Shown: positions 11,832-20,727 of the stretch, in pieces | How the letters are laid out: each line of letters starts with the position of its first letter | Numbering within the stretch: the first letter of the stretch is position 1 | Assembly (NCBI GenBank): GCA_019188255.1 | Contig: JAETXT010000003.1 | Coordinates: forward strand, 6,448,001 to 6,512,000 | Direction: 5' to 3' | Source: Verticillium longisporum | Taxonomy: Eukaryota; Ascomycota; Sordariomycetes; Glomerellales; Plectosphaerellaceae | DNA: 64,000 nt | The notes under the pieces: model-generated | Database searches by the model: none | Seen by the model: the letters and a program-made list of their open reading frames with translations, nothing else | What the model was told of the DNA's origin: nothing | Made by a program: the position numbers and the translations under genes

Positions 11832-12216
11832 TTAGTGTTTCTTCGCATCCTTCTCCTGGCTGTCGAGGAACTTCCTACACCGGGTATTAGCATTGGAGTC
11901 TGGCAACCGATCGATCACGGCGCGAGCCGCACGGCATCGCGGCTTTCAAGAGGGAGCAAATGACGCACTTGATGAAGTCGGCCTCGTCGGAGCTGGAGGC
12001 ATTGATGGGGGGAGTGGCGGCGGGGGCCTTGCTACCGCCGCTGAGGGAGACGTAGGAGCCGGTGAAGAGGGTGGCGAGGACACCGATGGCCAGCTGCGGG
12101 CGGGAAACAGCATGTTAGTACTTTACCCTCAATGGCCGAAGGAGAGAGCCGGGACAACGGGAGCGTACGTAGTGGGAGCCAATCTGGCGACCGGCGATAG
12201 AGTACATCTGGACCAT
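11832..12216 (-). CDS. ATP19: Mitochondrial F1Fo ATP synthase subunit K (Atp19-like)
   Basis: Small subunit of the ATP synthase dimer interface in the inner mitochondrial membrane. It is too short and too intron-split to show as a long reading frame. Exon 1 is 12216-12169 (MVQMYSIAGRQIGSHY), the intron 12168-12094, exon 2 12093-11969, the second intron 11968-11875, and exon 3 11874-11832. The product is 71 residues. The GRQxxSHYLAIGVLAT segment followed by a short hydrophobic span and a charged tail ending KKFLDSQEKDAKKH matches fungal subunit K in order and size. All splice sites are GT-AG and phases agree. A 21-codon upstream reading frame (12348-12283) precedes it. The gene is divergent from MTFP1. 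Confidence 0.85.
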
Positions 12217-12608
12217 TTTGGCGGTGGAAGGAGGGTATCGAGGCTGGAAGAATTGACAAGGTCGACGGTGAGGGGTGATGGGTTAAACTGAGCTTCGTTC
12301 AGTCTTCGCGATGTTGAAGTTCCAGAAATCGTTCCCGAGAATGCCCATTGCGGCCTGGATTGTCAGGCACTCAGATCGACCAATTAGGACTTGGGGTGGT
12401 GGGGCGGGATTACCAGCCGGCTTCTTATCGGTCGTAACGCTCCTTATCCAGCCGCAACCGGGACGTCATCCTAGAGCAACTTGCGCAGCCAACCGTAAGG
12501 CGAATCGCGATATCTAGCACTTACTCCCTTCTTCTTTTTATCTCAACATTGTTCATCAACCAACAACCAGACCCCCACGGCGCCACCTTTACACCGAAGT
12601 CATTCTAA
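12217..12608. promoter_or_regulatory. Bidirectional promoter of ATP synthase K and MTFP1
   Basis: A 392-bp interval between two divergent genes for inner-mitochondrial-membrane proteins. A CCAAT pentamer at 12380-12384 could bind the HAP complex that drives respiratory genes in fungi. A 21-codon upstream reading frame (minus strand, 12348-12283, MGILGNDFWNFNIA...) lies in the presumed leader of the ATP synthase gene. Co-regulation is inference. Confidence 0.45.
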
Positions 12609-13544
12609 ATGTGGTGGGGAAAGCCTCAAGACAAGCCCGCAGCGTCTCCGGACAAAGCCGCAGACAGCCCGCCACCTACAACTGCGAAAGCCACGGGAGC
12701 ATTCGATCCCGACAAGCTCCCCGAGCACAGGAAGCTGCCGGCCTCACTGCAAAAAATCGCAAATGATTCAGACAAAGATGAGAACTTCTTCGACGAGCTC
12801 GTCGACGGCTAGTATGTTTCGATTGCTGCTCAAACGTAAAAGTCATGTTCTGACACGTCTTACAGCGCTCCCGAATCGACCGAGTCCAACGTTCGTTACG
12901 CAGCCTACGCCACCCGAGTGCGCACGATCCTGAGCTCCGCGCACCGCTATGTAGCCTACACATCCGATATTGGCGAGTCATTCCGGCCCGTGGCGCATCC
13001 CAATTTTGTGCGCGCTGCCTACGGTATCTCATGGCTCTACATTTTGGGTGATGTGAGCTACGAGGGCTACAAATCATATCTGCACAACCAGCGCACACTC
13101 AACCCTGCACTGCAGCTCACGGAGCGACAAGAGCACATCTCGGGCCTCAAATCCGTAGATGCAACTGAGCAGACTCCTCTGCAAGCCGGCACGGTCGCTC
13201 CCCTGGAGGACTACCGCACCGTCATGGTGCAGAGGGCCATTTTCCAGAGCCTCGCAAGTATGGGCTTGCCTGCATTCACCATACACAGCGTTGTCCGTTA
13301 CTCTGGACGAGCGATGAAGAACATGAAGAACACGAGAATCCGAACATGGGGTCCCATCGGCCTCGGCCTTGCGGTCGTTCCAGCACTACCCACGCTGTTC
13401 GACGAGCCAGTGGAGAATGCTGTAGAGTGGCTGTTCCACAAGGGCTTTGAGGCGTATGGTGGGAAGCAGTACGTTGGCGATGCGCCGACAACTGGGCGCG
13501 AGGACTTGCTGGTAAAGAAGCCAACCAAGGAGAAGGAACTATAA
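12609..13544 (+). CDS. Mitochondrial fission process protein 1 (MTFP1/MTP18) homologue
   Basis: Inner-mitochondrial-membrane protein linked in animals to fission and membrane integrity. Exon 1 is 12609-12811, the intron 12812-12865 (GTATGT...CAG), and exon 2 12866-13544, giving 293 residues. Family signatures are RYAAYATRVRTIL, ESFRPVAHPNFVRAAYGISW, a hydrophobic helix ending LYILGDVSYEGYK, and the second half with RAIFQSLASMGLPAFTIHSVVRYS and LGLAVVPALPTLFDEPVE. The N-terminal 60 residues are Pro/Lys-rich. Its 3' end faces the Cuz1-type gene 225 bp away. Confidence 0.88.
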
Positions 13545-13768
13545 CGCACCAAACGAGGGAACCAGCTTTGAAGCCAGAGGCACAGCCTACAGACACAGCT
13601 CCGCACATACTATGTAAATAATCGCCATCCCGTAATCCTGAGCGCCGTTGCGTTCTACTTTATAACACATGGCCTGTCATGTTATAACATTCAGGGGTAT
13701 CTCTAAGTATGCTGAACCGACCAGCCCATGCAAGCCCATGCAATGCAACGCTGAATACCACCCTTTTC

Positions 13769-14713
13769 TCACACCTCGATCAAGTCAGGAGGTGGCCCAA
13801 CGCCGCGCAACAAAACAACAGTGTTGCCACTGACCAGAGCCGACCCAACCTTCTCGTTAAACTCAAGTAACCGACCGCCTTCAACATGGAAGACACGCAA
13901 CTTGTCCCTCTCGTCCGAGGAACGGTTGTTGATATTCTCGACTTGTAATCGTCGCGCTGCGTCGTCCAGGACCCTTCCCACGACCCAGTCTTTGGAGAAG
14001 AAGAAGGCGCCCTTGGGGAACTTGGCTTTCGCCGTCTCGGCCTCCGCTTCGACGTATACGTATATCCTCTTTTCCGGCGCCAGCTTGTCGTCACCCTTGG
14101 CTGTCTTCTTCAGGTTGTTGACGGCGATCATGCGTTGCGATACCGAGGTGGGTTTGGGCTTGGGTAGCGCCCTTCCGGCCTGCTCCTTCTTCGCGGAACC
14201 CCACGCCCGCAGCTTGTCGAGCGCGCTCTTCGTCCTGGACGCAACGACGTCCATCTGGCTGCCACCCGCCCTCGCGCCAATAGGCACAAGGTTCTTGCAG
14301 TTGTGGTCTTCATTCAGTCGGTGCTTTAGGCAGTAGTCGCGGTTGCAGGTGGAGCAGTGGACGCCAGGGACGAGCGATGTGCCAATCGTCGTCTTGCACG
14401 AGGGTGACGCGCAAGGCTTCTCGGAAACGGCGTCGCGCATGAGGCGTCCCTGGCCGTGTGAGTGTGTCGCGGCCTGCGCCTGGCGTCGGCGCTCGGCCCA
14501 TGCGCCGGCATTGGTGCACTTGTGAGAGGTTTCGGAGCGGTGGTCGAGGCAGAACGTCTTCTTGCAGGATTGGCAGAAGAAGGGAAGAAAATCGAGTTGG
14601 TTGCAGTAGTCGTACTCGCAGTGCTTGCCCAGAAGGGTCTCGTCAAAGCCGTCCCTGGACTCGCCCATGTTGACGTAGCTTGTGTCATTGGCCTCGGGGG
14701 TGGTAGGCGCCAT
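13769..14713 (-). CDS. AN1-type zinc-finger protein, Cuz1-like
   Basis: Single-exon gene of 314 residues; the start is set at 14713 (MAPTT). Two AN1 fingers are visible: residues about 30-66 (CEYDYC...FFCQSCKKTFCLDHR...H.C) and about 100-140 (CASPSC...VHCSTCNRDYCLKHR...HNC). The C-terminal third (from about residue 215, RIYVYVEAEA to GNTVVLLRG) has the beta-grasp-like pattern of the UBL found in yeast Cuz1. Cuz1 and its human relatives ZFAND1/2 link Cdc48/p97 to proteasomes and help clear arsenite-damaged proteins. Function is inferred from family membership. Confidence 0.85.
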   Translation of the reverse strand: MAPTTPEANDTSYVNMGESRDGFDETLLGKHCEYDYCNQLDFLPFFCQSCKKTFCLDHRSETSHKCTNAGAWAERRRQAQAATHSHGQGRLMRDAVSEKPCASPSCKTTIGTSLVPGVHCSTCNRDYCLKHRLNEDHNCKNLVPIGARAGGSQMDVVASRTKSALDKLRAWGSAKKEQAGRALPKPKPTSVSQRMIAVNNLKKTAKGDDKLAPEKRIYVYVEAEAETAKAKFPKGAFFFSKDWVVGRVLDDAARRLQVENINNRSSDERDKLRVFHVEGGRLLEFNEKVGSALVSGNTVVLLRGVGPPPDLIEV

Positions 14714-15330
14714 GGCTAAGTTCGATATATAAAAGGCCTTCGTTAGGCAAACCAGAGTACGTGGAGGCAAATTGCCGAAGTCTCTTGGACAATCGTTAAG
14801 GAGTTGAGTAGCAGAAGCGCTGACGAAATGGTGTAGAATGACCTGGAACTCCCAAGACACTTGCCGAGTGCTGATGTAGCCTCCCCCTCCAAGTTAGTGG
14901 TGGGGTGATACAGCATGCTGCTTATGCCACACAAGTACCTGTCTTAACGCTTGGTTTGTCATCAAGCGCCGTTGGTCTAGTGGTTATGATTCCTGCCTTC
15001 CATCGCCAACAGCGAGTTAGCATGAGAGACGTGTTCGATTCACGTACGGCGCATTAACTTTTGCTTTTCGCATGTGATCAAGTCATTTTGCTTGACCCAA
15101 GCCCGCGTCCATGGCGCATCCGCGAAACGGGTCAAGTCTGCAATAAACGCATCTGCCTGTTGGGCTTGGAATGGTTGGTTGTCGATCACGTGCCTTCGCG
15201 TTCCTCCCGTGAAATCAATGACGCCAGACTTTCGGTTTGTCGGTGCCTTGGCGCAAACCTGGCGCCATAGAGTCCCTTCTCCATCCTGTCATCTCGTAAA
15301 TCGCGACACCCCTTAGGCGGCTTTTACACA
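14714..15330. promoter_or_regulatory. Divergent promoter region of the Cuz1-type gene and RAD4, with a tRNA gene inside
   Basis: About 617 bases hold the promoters of both genes plus the tRNA at 14966-15053. A CACGTG hexamer lies at 15187-15192, 140 bp before the RAD4 ATG. No other element is confidently recognised. Confidence 0.4.
14966..15053 (+). tRNA. tRNA-Gly (anticodon UCC) with an intron
   Basis: A cloverleaf can be drawn by hand. The acceptor stem GCGCCGT pairs with ACGGCGC, with discriminator A. The D-arm GTCTAGTGGTTATGAT is typical of glycine tRNAs, and the T-arm is ACGTG-TTCGATT-CACGT. The anticodon stem starts CCTGC, and the loop CTTCCA gives anticodon TCC. About 15-17 extra bases follow position 37, as expected for a nuclear tRNA intron. 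The 3' side of the anticodon stem reads GCATG, leaving one C-T mismatch. A run of T residues about 6 bases downstream (ttttgctttt) suits RNA polymerase III termination. The box B match (GTTCGATTC) is good. Confidence 0.78.
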
Positions 15331-18300
15331 ATGCCTCCTAGCGTACCGCGCAAAAGGCTGCGCGATGAGTCGCCCAATCCAAGCAAGTCAAAACGAAGGC
15401 AAGTGGCCAAGACTGCAGCCGCACCGCCTCCGTCGTCGCCCGGTCGTAAGCGCAAGGCAACTCTATACGATGACCTCGACGCCTCCGCTGCCTCAGTTGC
15501 CAAATCCAGCAAGACGTTTCTAGAGAGCCTCGACGACAGTGAGGATGGCAGCTCCTTGAGCGACCTTTCGGACGGAGACTTTGAGGATGTTCCAATTGCG
15601 AAACGACATGTGACCGTGGGGTCTGGCGACGACGACGAGGATGAAGATGATGATGACATTGAGTTTGAGGACGTCCCTGCGCCGAGGACGTCAATGCTCG
15701 ACACTTCGGTCGGCACCGGTGACCTGGAACTGACCCTGCACCGCGACACCCGGATCTCCTTAACCAACCCGTTTGGCGACAAGAAGGGCCCTTCGAAGAT
15801 CGAAAGGAGGGTTCGGATAGCAACCCATTGTGTGCACGTGCAGCATCTTCTCTGGCACAATGCCATTCGAAATGCTTGGCTCTGTGATCATGAGGTGCAG
15901 GCTACCTTGATGTCGCACATCCCGCCCCGGCTCTTCGACGAAGTCGACCGTTGGAGGACCGCTAGTGGACTGGACGGGAAGCCCAAGAAAGCATCTGAAA
16001 CGAAACCTAAAGCCAAGCCAAAGCGGCGCACAAAAGTCCAAAAGGCTGACGAAGAAGATTCCCGAGACTGGGGGCCAGCCGCCGACCGCTTGGAAGAAGG
16101 TGCCGTTGACATGAGCCACGGCGATCCCCTGTTCCGACTGATGAAGGGTTTGAGCTCCTGGTGGAAGCAGCGTTTTCAGGTCACCGCGCCCGGTATTCGC
16201 AAGTTGGGCTATATGCCTCTTGAGCGTCTCGACAGGCTGACTAAAGAGTGGGCAAATGCCAGCGAAGACGTAAAGCTTCACGGAGAAAGGATTCGCGATC
16301 TCGATGGCTTTCGAGCGTGTGCCGCGGCTTGCTCTGGAAGTCGCGATGTTGGCGCGCAGCTCTTTACGGCATTGCTGCGCGCTCTAGGCCTTGAGGCTCG
16401 GATGGTTGCTAATCTACAACCCTTGGGGTTTGGCTGGACAAAGGCAGAGGATGCCGATGCAGAGAAGGACACGAGTACATCGGCAGCCGTGCAGCGTAGC
16501 AAATTGGCCACAGAGGGCGACTCGCCTTCGAAGAAGAACCTCAGCGTCAAGAAATCCACTCAGCAATCGAAAAGGAAACCGCCAGCAAAAACAACTAACG
16601 GGAGGTCGATCCGACGTAAGAGCGTCAAAGACGAGGCCGGGAATTCCGATGAGCCTGATACACTGATATCAGTCGTTCCAGACAGCGACGAAGACTCTGT
16701 TGTCGAGCTCGATGTGGCGCCGAGCAAGCCCGTCAGCACCAAGAAATTCGACCAGGACCTCGAATATCCTCATTACTGGACTGAGGTGTTATCGCCAGTC
16801 ACCAAGATTTACCTGCCGGTCGACGCAATTGTGAAGAAAGTCATTGCAACGAACCGCGAGCTTATCGAATCGCTGGAGCCAAGGGGTAGCAAAGCCGACA
16901 AAGCGCGACAAGTTATGGCCTATGTCGTTGGTTATTCCCAAGATGGCACAGCCAAGGATGTCACGGTCAGGTACCTCAAGCGACAGACTTTACCTGGCAG
17001 AACCAAAGGAATGAGGATATCATTAGAGAAGATACCTGTTCAAGATAAGAGGGGGAAAATAAAAAGATACAACCAGTTTGACTGGTTCAAATCCGCTCTC
17101 CAAGGCTTTGCTCGGGGGAGCCGGAAGTATCCCATTACGGAAGTGGACGAAAAGGAAGACTCAACCGACCTGAAGCCGGCCAAACCTGAGAAGAAGGAGG
17201 TAAAAGAAGGCGAGGAAACGCTACAGTATTATAAACAGTCCACGGACTTCTGTCTCGAGCGGCACTTAAAGCGCGAGGAGGCGCTTCTCCCTCTGCGGAA
17301 GCGGTCAAAATGTTCCGAAACAAGGGCAAGGCCAAGGATAAGGCCAAGGATAAAGGTGCAGACGGCGCCGAAGAGCCAGTATATGCCAGAAAGGATGTCG
17401 TCAATGTCAAGAGTGCAGAGACGTGGCACAAGCAGGGACGGGCGCCACGAGCAGGTGAACTACCACTAAAGAAGGTGCCGTACCGTGCCGCGACGACCAA
17501 CAGGAGACGGGAGCTTGCTGAAGCCGAGGCTATCAGCGGCCAAAAGGTATTGCAGGGGCTTTACAGTTTCGACCAGACCGACTGGATCATACCTCCGCCG
17601 ATCAAGGATGGGATCATCCCGAAGAATGACTATGGCAACATTGACCTGTTCGCAGAGCACATGTGTCCGGAGGGAGCTGTCCATATTCCCTTTCGAGGGG
17701 TGGTCAAGGTGTGTAAGAGATTGCAGATCGACTTTGCTGAGGCTGTCGTGGACTTTGAGTTCGGCCACCGCATGGCTGTACCTGTCATACAAGGTGTTGT
17801 CGTGGCTGAGGAGCACCACGATCAGGTGATGGAAGAGCTTCGCAAGGACGAGGCGGAGAAAGCTCGTAAGGAAGATGAGAAGCGGCGCAAAGAAGCATTG
17901 CGGCTTTGGAGCAAGTTTCTCAAAGGGCTGCGAATCGTGGAGCGGATTCGACAAGACTATGGACACGTGGAGGACGACGTTCAGATTTTCGGCCGAAAAG
18001 TTGGGGGCGCTGGCGACGACGACCTGGACGAGGAGATCGATAGACCGGCTGCGTATGACGATGACCCGGATATGGCTGGCGGCTTTCTTCCCGCTGGACA
18101 TGACGATGACCTGGCCGGCGGTTTCCGGCCAGATGACCAAGACGCGGCGGAAAGTACGACTCAACCCCCAGCGAGGAAGGTCACATCCAGCTTTTTCCCA
18201 CCTATTGATGACGACGAAGAGGACGGCCTGGATGATTTGGTCGTTGATCACGGTGAAGACCGAGATGCAACCTCGAATAAGGTCGATGCAGTCCAAGAGC

Positions 18301-18515
18301 TATCCGATCAATCCGGCAATGTCGAACCTGAGGAGGCTAGTCAGTCTGATACTTTGCCTGCACCTAAGAAGACACAACCTCGGCCTAAACGACGAGCAGC
18401 GCCACGGCGTTCCACAAGGCGCCGCCAAAGGGTCATGGTGTCAGAAAGTGAGGATGATGAAGAAGAAGAAGAAGACGATGTCGAGTCCAAGGGTTCGGAC
18501 GATGATTACAAGTGA
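15331..18515 (+). CDS. RAD4: Nucleotide-excision repair protein Rad4/XPC
   Basis: Damage sensor of global-genome nucleotide-excision repair. About 1,061 residues, apparently intronless. The N terminus is Lys/Ser-rich with acidic stretches. The transglutaminase-like fold spans about residues 230-520 and is interrupted by a charged insertion; ALLRALGLEARMVANLQPLGF and FDQDLEYPHYWTEVL are landmarks. BHD1 to BHD3 follow to about residue 820, ending with LYSFDQTDWIIPPP...IPKNDYGNIDLFAEHMCPEGAVHIPF, a highly conserved Rad4 block. The tail is acidic and basic. The frame breaks near 17283-17310: the first frame runs on to TAG at 17467-17469 while the conserved BHD text continues in another frame from about EAVKMF. 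One missing base restores the reading. There is no possible intron in the interval, so this is a sequence error or a true lesion. Confidence 0.93.
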
Positions 18516-19033
18516 CGGATCCGGATATTATAACATAGAGACAAGTTATTTTGTTCATACATATAGTCCACGGAGAATCGCATCGTACTTCTTGAGGTGC
18601 TTGATGGTGTCTGGTAATATTTGTATCACCTCTACCTAGGTAGCCATGCTGTGAACTGCTTGGAAAGTTATCATCGTTAAAGGGTGGATTGGCTTCCCGA
18701 CCTGTTATTGGGCCGAGGCCATGCCTTTGTGAATAACCGATCGAGTCTCCGACTCACCCAAGAGGTAAAGGTTAGCGGGTGCAACTGAGGTTTGCTAGAC
18801 TGAGACAGTCAATTCAATGCAAGTCAGTATATCACATCATGGAGCACTTCTTTAGCACGCCCAGGATGACCATGGCTGCGCGAACCCGTGACATACACCT
18901 AGCCATGATGCAATGAGTTGTCCAGAGAATGGAAAGAAAGAAAGTAATTACGACTCAAAATTGGACGTCATGTCCTAACCCGCCTTCCAGAACTGGAAGA
19001 AATGCTTGCCGTCAACCGTAATGCCTTTTTTTG
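18516..19033. other. Convergent 3' region between RAD4 and DCC1
   Basis: About 520 bases between two stop codons. It contains a CCTAGGTAG-type element near 18635 like the larger palindrome at 19967. No gene is seen. Confidence 0.45.
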
Positions 19034-19497
19034 TCACCGATTCTTGCCAAATCTTTCGTGCCACTTTCCCTTGTTTCCCCGAGCCTCGGGCCCAGGTGCT
19101 TCGGGCAACAGTTCGATAAAGTCATGAACAGTGGCAACGGAAGTGAGCCCGGGGACAGAGTCGTCAGTCGACGGTGAGAGGATGAGGAGCGCGTTGGACG
19201 TGTTCTTCTGCTGGAGCGCATACGTCTTGCCGCCGGGGACGGACAGTTGGGCTGTTGAGGCTTCCTCGGGATGCTTGATGTATAGGCTGCCAAGACGTCA
19301 GAAGAGGATCCCGGCACAAGGCTTGTCATGTGCCATGGGTGATGAATAGGGGTGGGGCCAGGGCTCGGAAGGTCGTACACTGGAGGAGCTTGTGATGTGA
19401 GAGCCGACTCAACTTCGGGCGGGAGCTCGAAGAGCCTGTAGCCTCGGCCGTCTGGGGCTGAGGACACGGGGATGCCGCTGTTGTCTTGTGTGGACAT
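19034..19497 (-). CDS. Dcc1-like sister-chromatid cohesion protein, short fungal form
   Basis: Predicted partner of Ctf18 and Ctf8 in the alternative clamp loader that promotes cohesion and replication checkpoint signalling. Exon 1 is 19497-19379, the intron 19378-19287 (GTACGA...CAG), and exon 2 19286-19034, giving 123 residues with phases matching exactly. The N terminus GYRLFELPPEV and the segment SVPGGKTYALQQKNTSNALLIL correspond to the N-terminal module of Dcc1 (in human the equivalent is KDKTYDLKIADTSNMLLFIP). The C terminus GKWHERFGKNR is one I associate with the fungal short form. Animal Dcc1 is near 390 residues with winged helices; those are absent here. The identification rests on recalled motifs, so confidence is moderate. 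Confidence 0.6.
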
Positions 19498-19966
19498 GAT
19501 GTGATGTGCTAGAAGATGGGGAGATGTGGTGTCCAGCTCGACTGGTGTGGAGGAGCGAAGGGGCACGAGTGAGGTCATTTGATGGTGGGCTAGATTGCCA
19601 GGTAAGGACCTACGTGGGGCACAGCACTATATCTGACGGATGTTGGTATTTGGAAATTGACGATGGAATCTCACGTGAGAGCAGAAACACGGTGGCTTGG
19701 AATTTGGTTATTATTGGATGTTATTTATTTCGTTCACTGGCGATGTACCGAAACGAAACATGAGCAAAGCTGGCTAAGTTGCTTGCCTTGATCATTGACA
19801 GTGAGTGCTCTGCAAACACTAATCGGCCATTATACTGGCGCTGGATTTGGAAGGAGGGGTCGTCCAGGCTGACCCGTGCCAAACATGCTGCCAGCAGCGT
19901 GGGGCTTTGTTTTAGCGTCTGCTGCCGCTATTCCCCCTGTTAAGGTCACTGACCTCGCACCAGGCA

Positions 19967-19982
19967 CCTACCTAGGTAGGTA
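19967..19982. repeat. 16-bp perfect palindrome ACCTACCTAGGTAGGT
   Basis: The sequence equals its own reverse complement and is followed immediately by another half-element (ATCTAGGTACC). A related CCTAGGTAG lies near 18635 and shorter ACCTACC runs occur near 48805-48830. It could be a protein-binding site or a hairpin; function unknown. Confidence 0.6.
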
Positions 19983-20093
19983 TCTAGGTACCAAGGGAGG
20001 CGCCTCAACTGAGATTGACGGCAGGTGCCTTTGTGTGTTGACAGCGGGCGGTCTCGGCATTGGCCTAGTTCTTTAGCGCCCGAGGTCCCCTGG

Positions 20094-20127
20094 CAACGCG
20101 TCTAGTCCCGCCAGCAACGCGTCTAGT
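20094..20127. promoter_or_regulatory. Direct repeat with two MluI boxes
   Basis: The 13-mer CAACGCGTCTAGT occurs at 20094-20106 and again at 20115-20127, exactly 21 bp apart (two helical turns). Each copy contains ACGCGT. This spacing would put two G1/S factor sites on the same helix face. The neighbours are DCC1 (about 600 bp away) and the RhoGEF/GAP gene (about 600 bp away); DCC1 is the more natural target. Confidence 0.5.
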
Positions 20128-20727
20128 AGGATACTGGTAAAGCTGTTGTCACTGGGGCGGTGAGCCATAACATCCCAGTCAAACATGGCCGTGGGGATGC
20201 AAGCGAGAACAACTTTGGTGAAATTTCCGCATTGCATTGCATTGTCCTGTCTGCCGCCGGGAACCAAGTTTCCAATCCATCGCAAGGCGAATCTGAGCTT
20301 GCCTCGCTTAAGCTTGACGGGGGCCCGATCCGAAACCCAATCATTCCTCCTTCCACCACTCCCAGACGGGCCTCGACTTTTGAGATCGACCCCCCCATCC
20401 TCGACGACCACGTTCGCTATTTTCATCACCCGCCCCCGACATCAGGTCGCAAGACAGGCCAGCCGCATCACCTTGCAGCCGCAAGCCAAATCAGCGACCC
20501 GCGCACAAGCGGCTGCAGCAGCCCGTCGACGCGCTAGCGCATCGTCGTCACCACCACACGGTGCTTCTATGTTTACCTGGAAGAAAACAAGCAACAACGT
20601 CGCTTCGCCCCTCTCCCAGGTCGCTCCTCCATCGGATAGCATTCCATACCCCTCAACGCCTGGGCGATAAGTCGGCAATGCTCCTGGAGGCCCGTTAACG
20701 AGACCACGATCATCATCAGCCGCCGCC

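Larger units (their letters stand above)
19498..20727. promoter_or_regulatory. Divergent promoter region of DCC1 and the RhoGEF/GAP gene
   Basis: About 1.2 kb. It holds a palindromic TCACGTGA (19671-19678), a 16-bp perfect palindrome (19967-19982), and two MluI boxes in a 13-bp direct repeat (20094-20127). A pyrimidine-rich stretch precedes the RhoGEF start. No gene is recognised within it. Confidence 0.5.
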
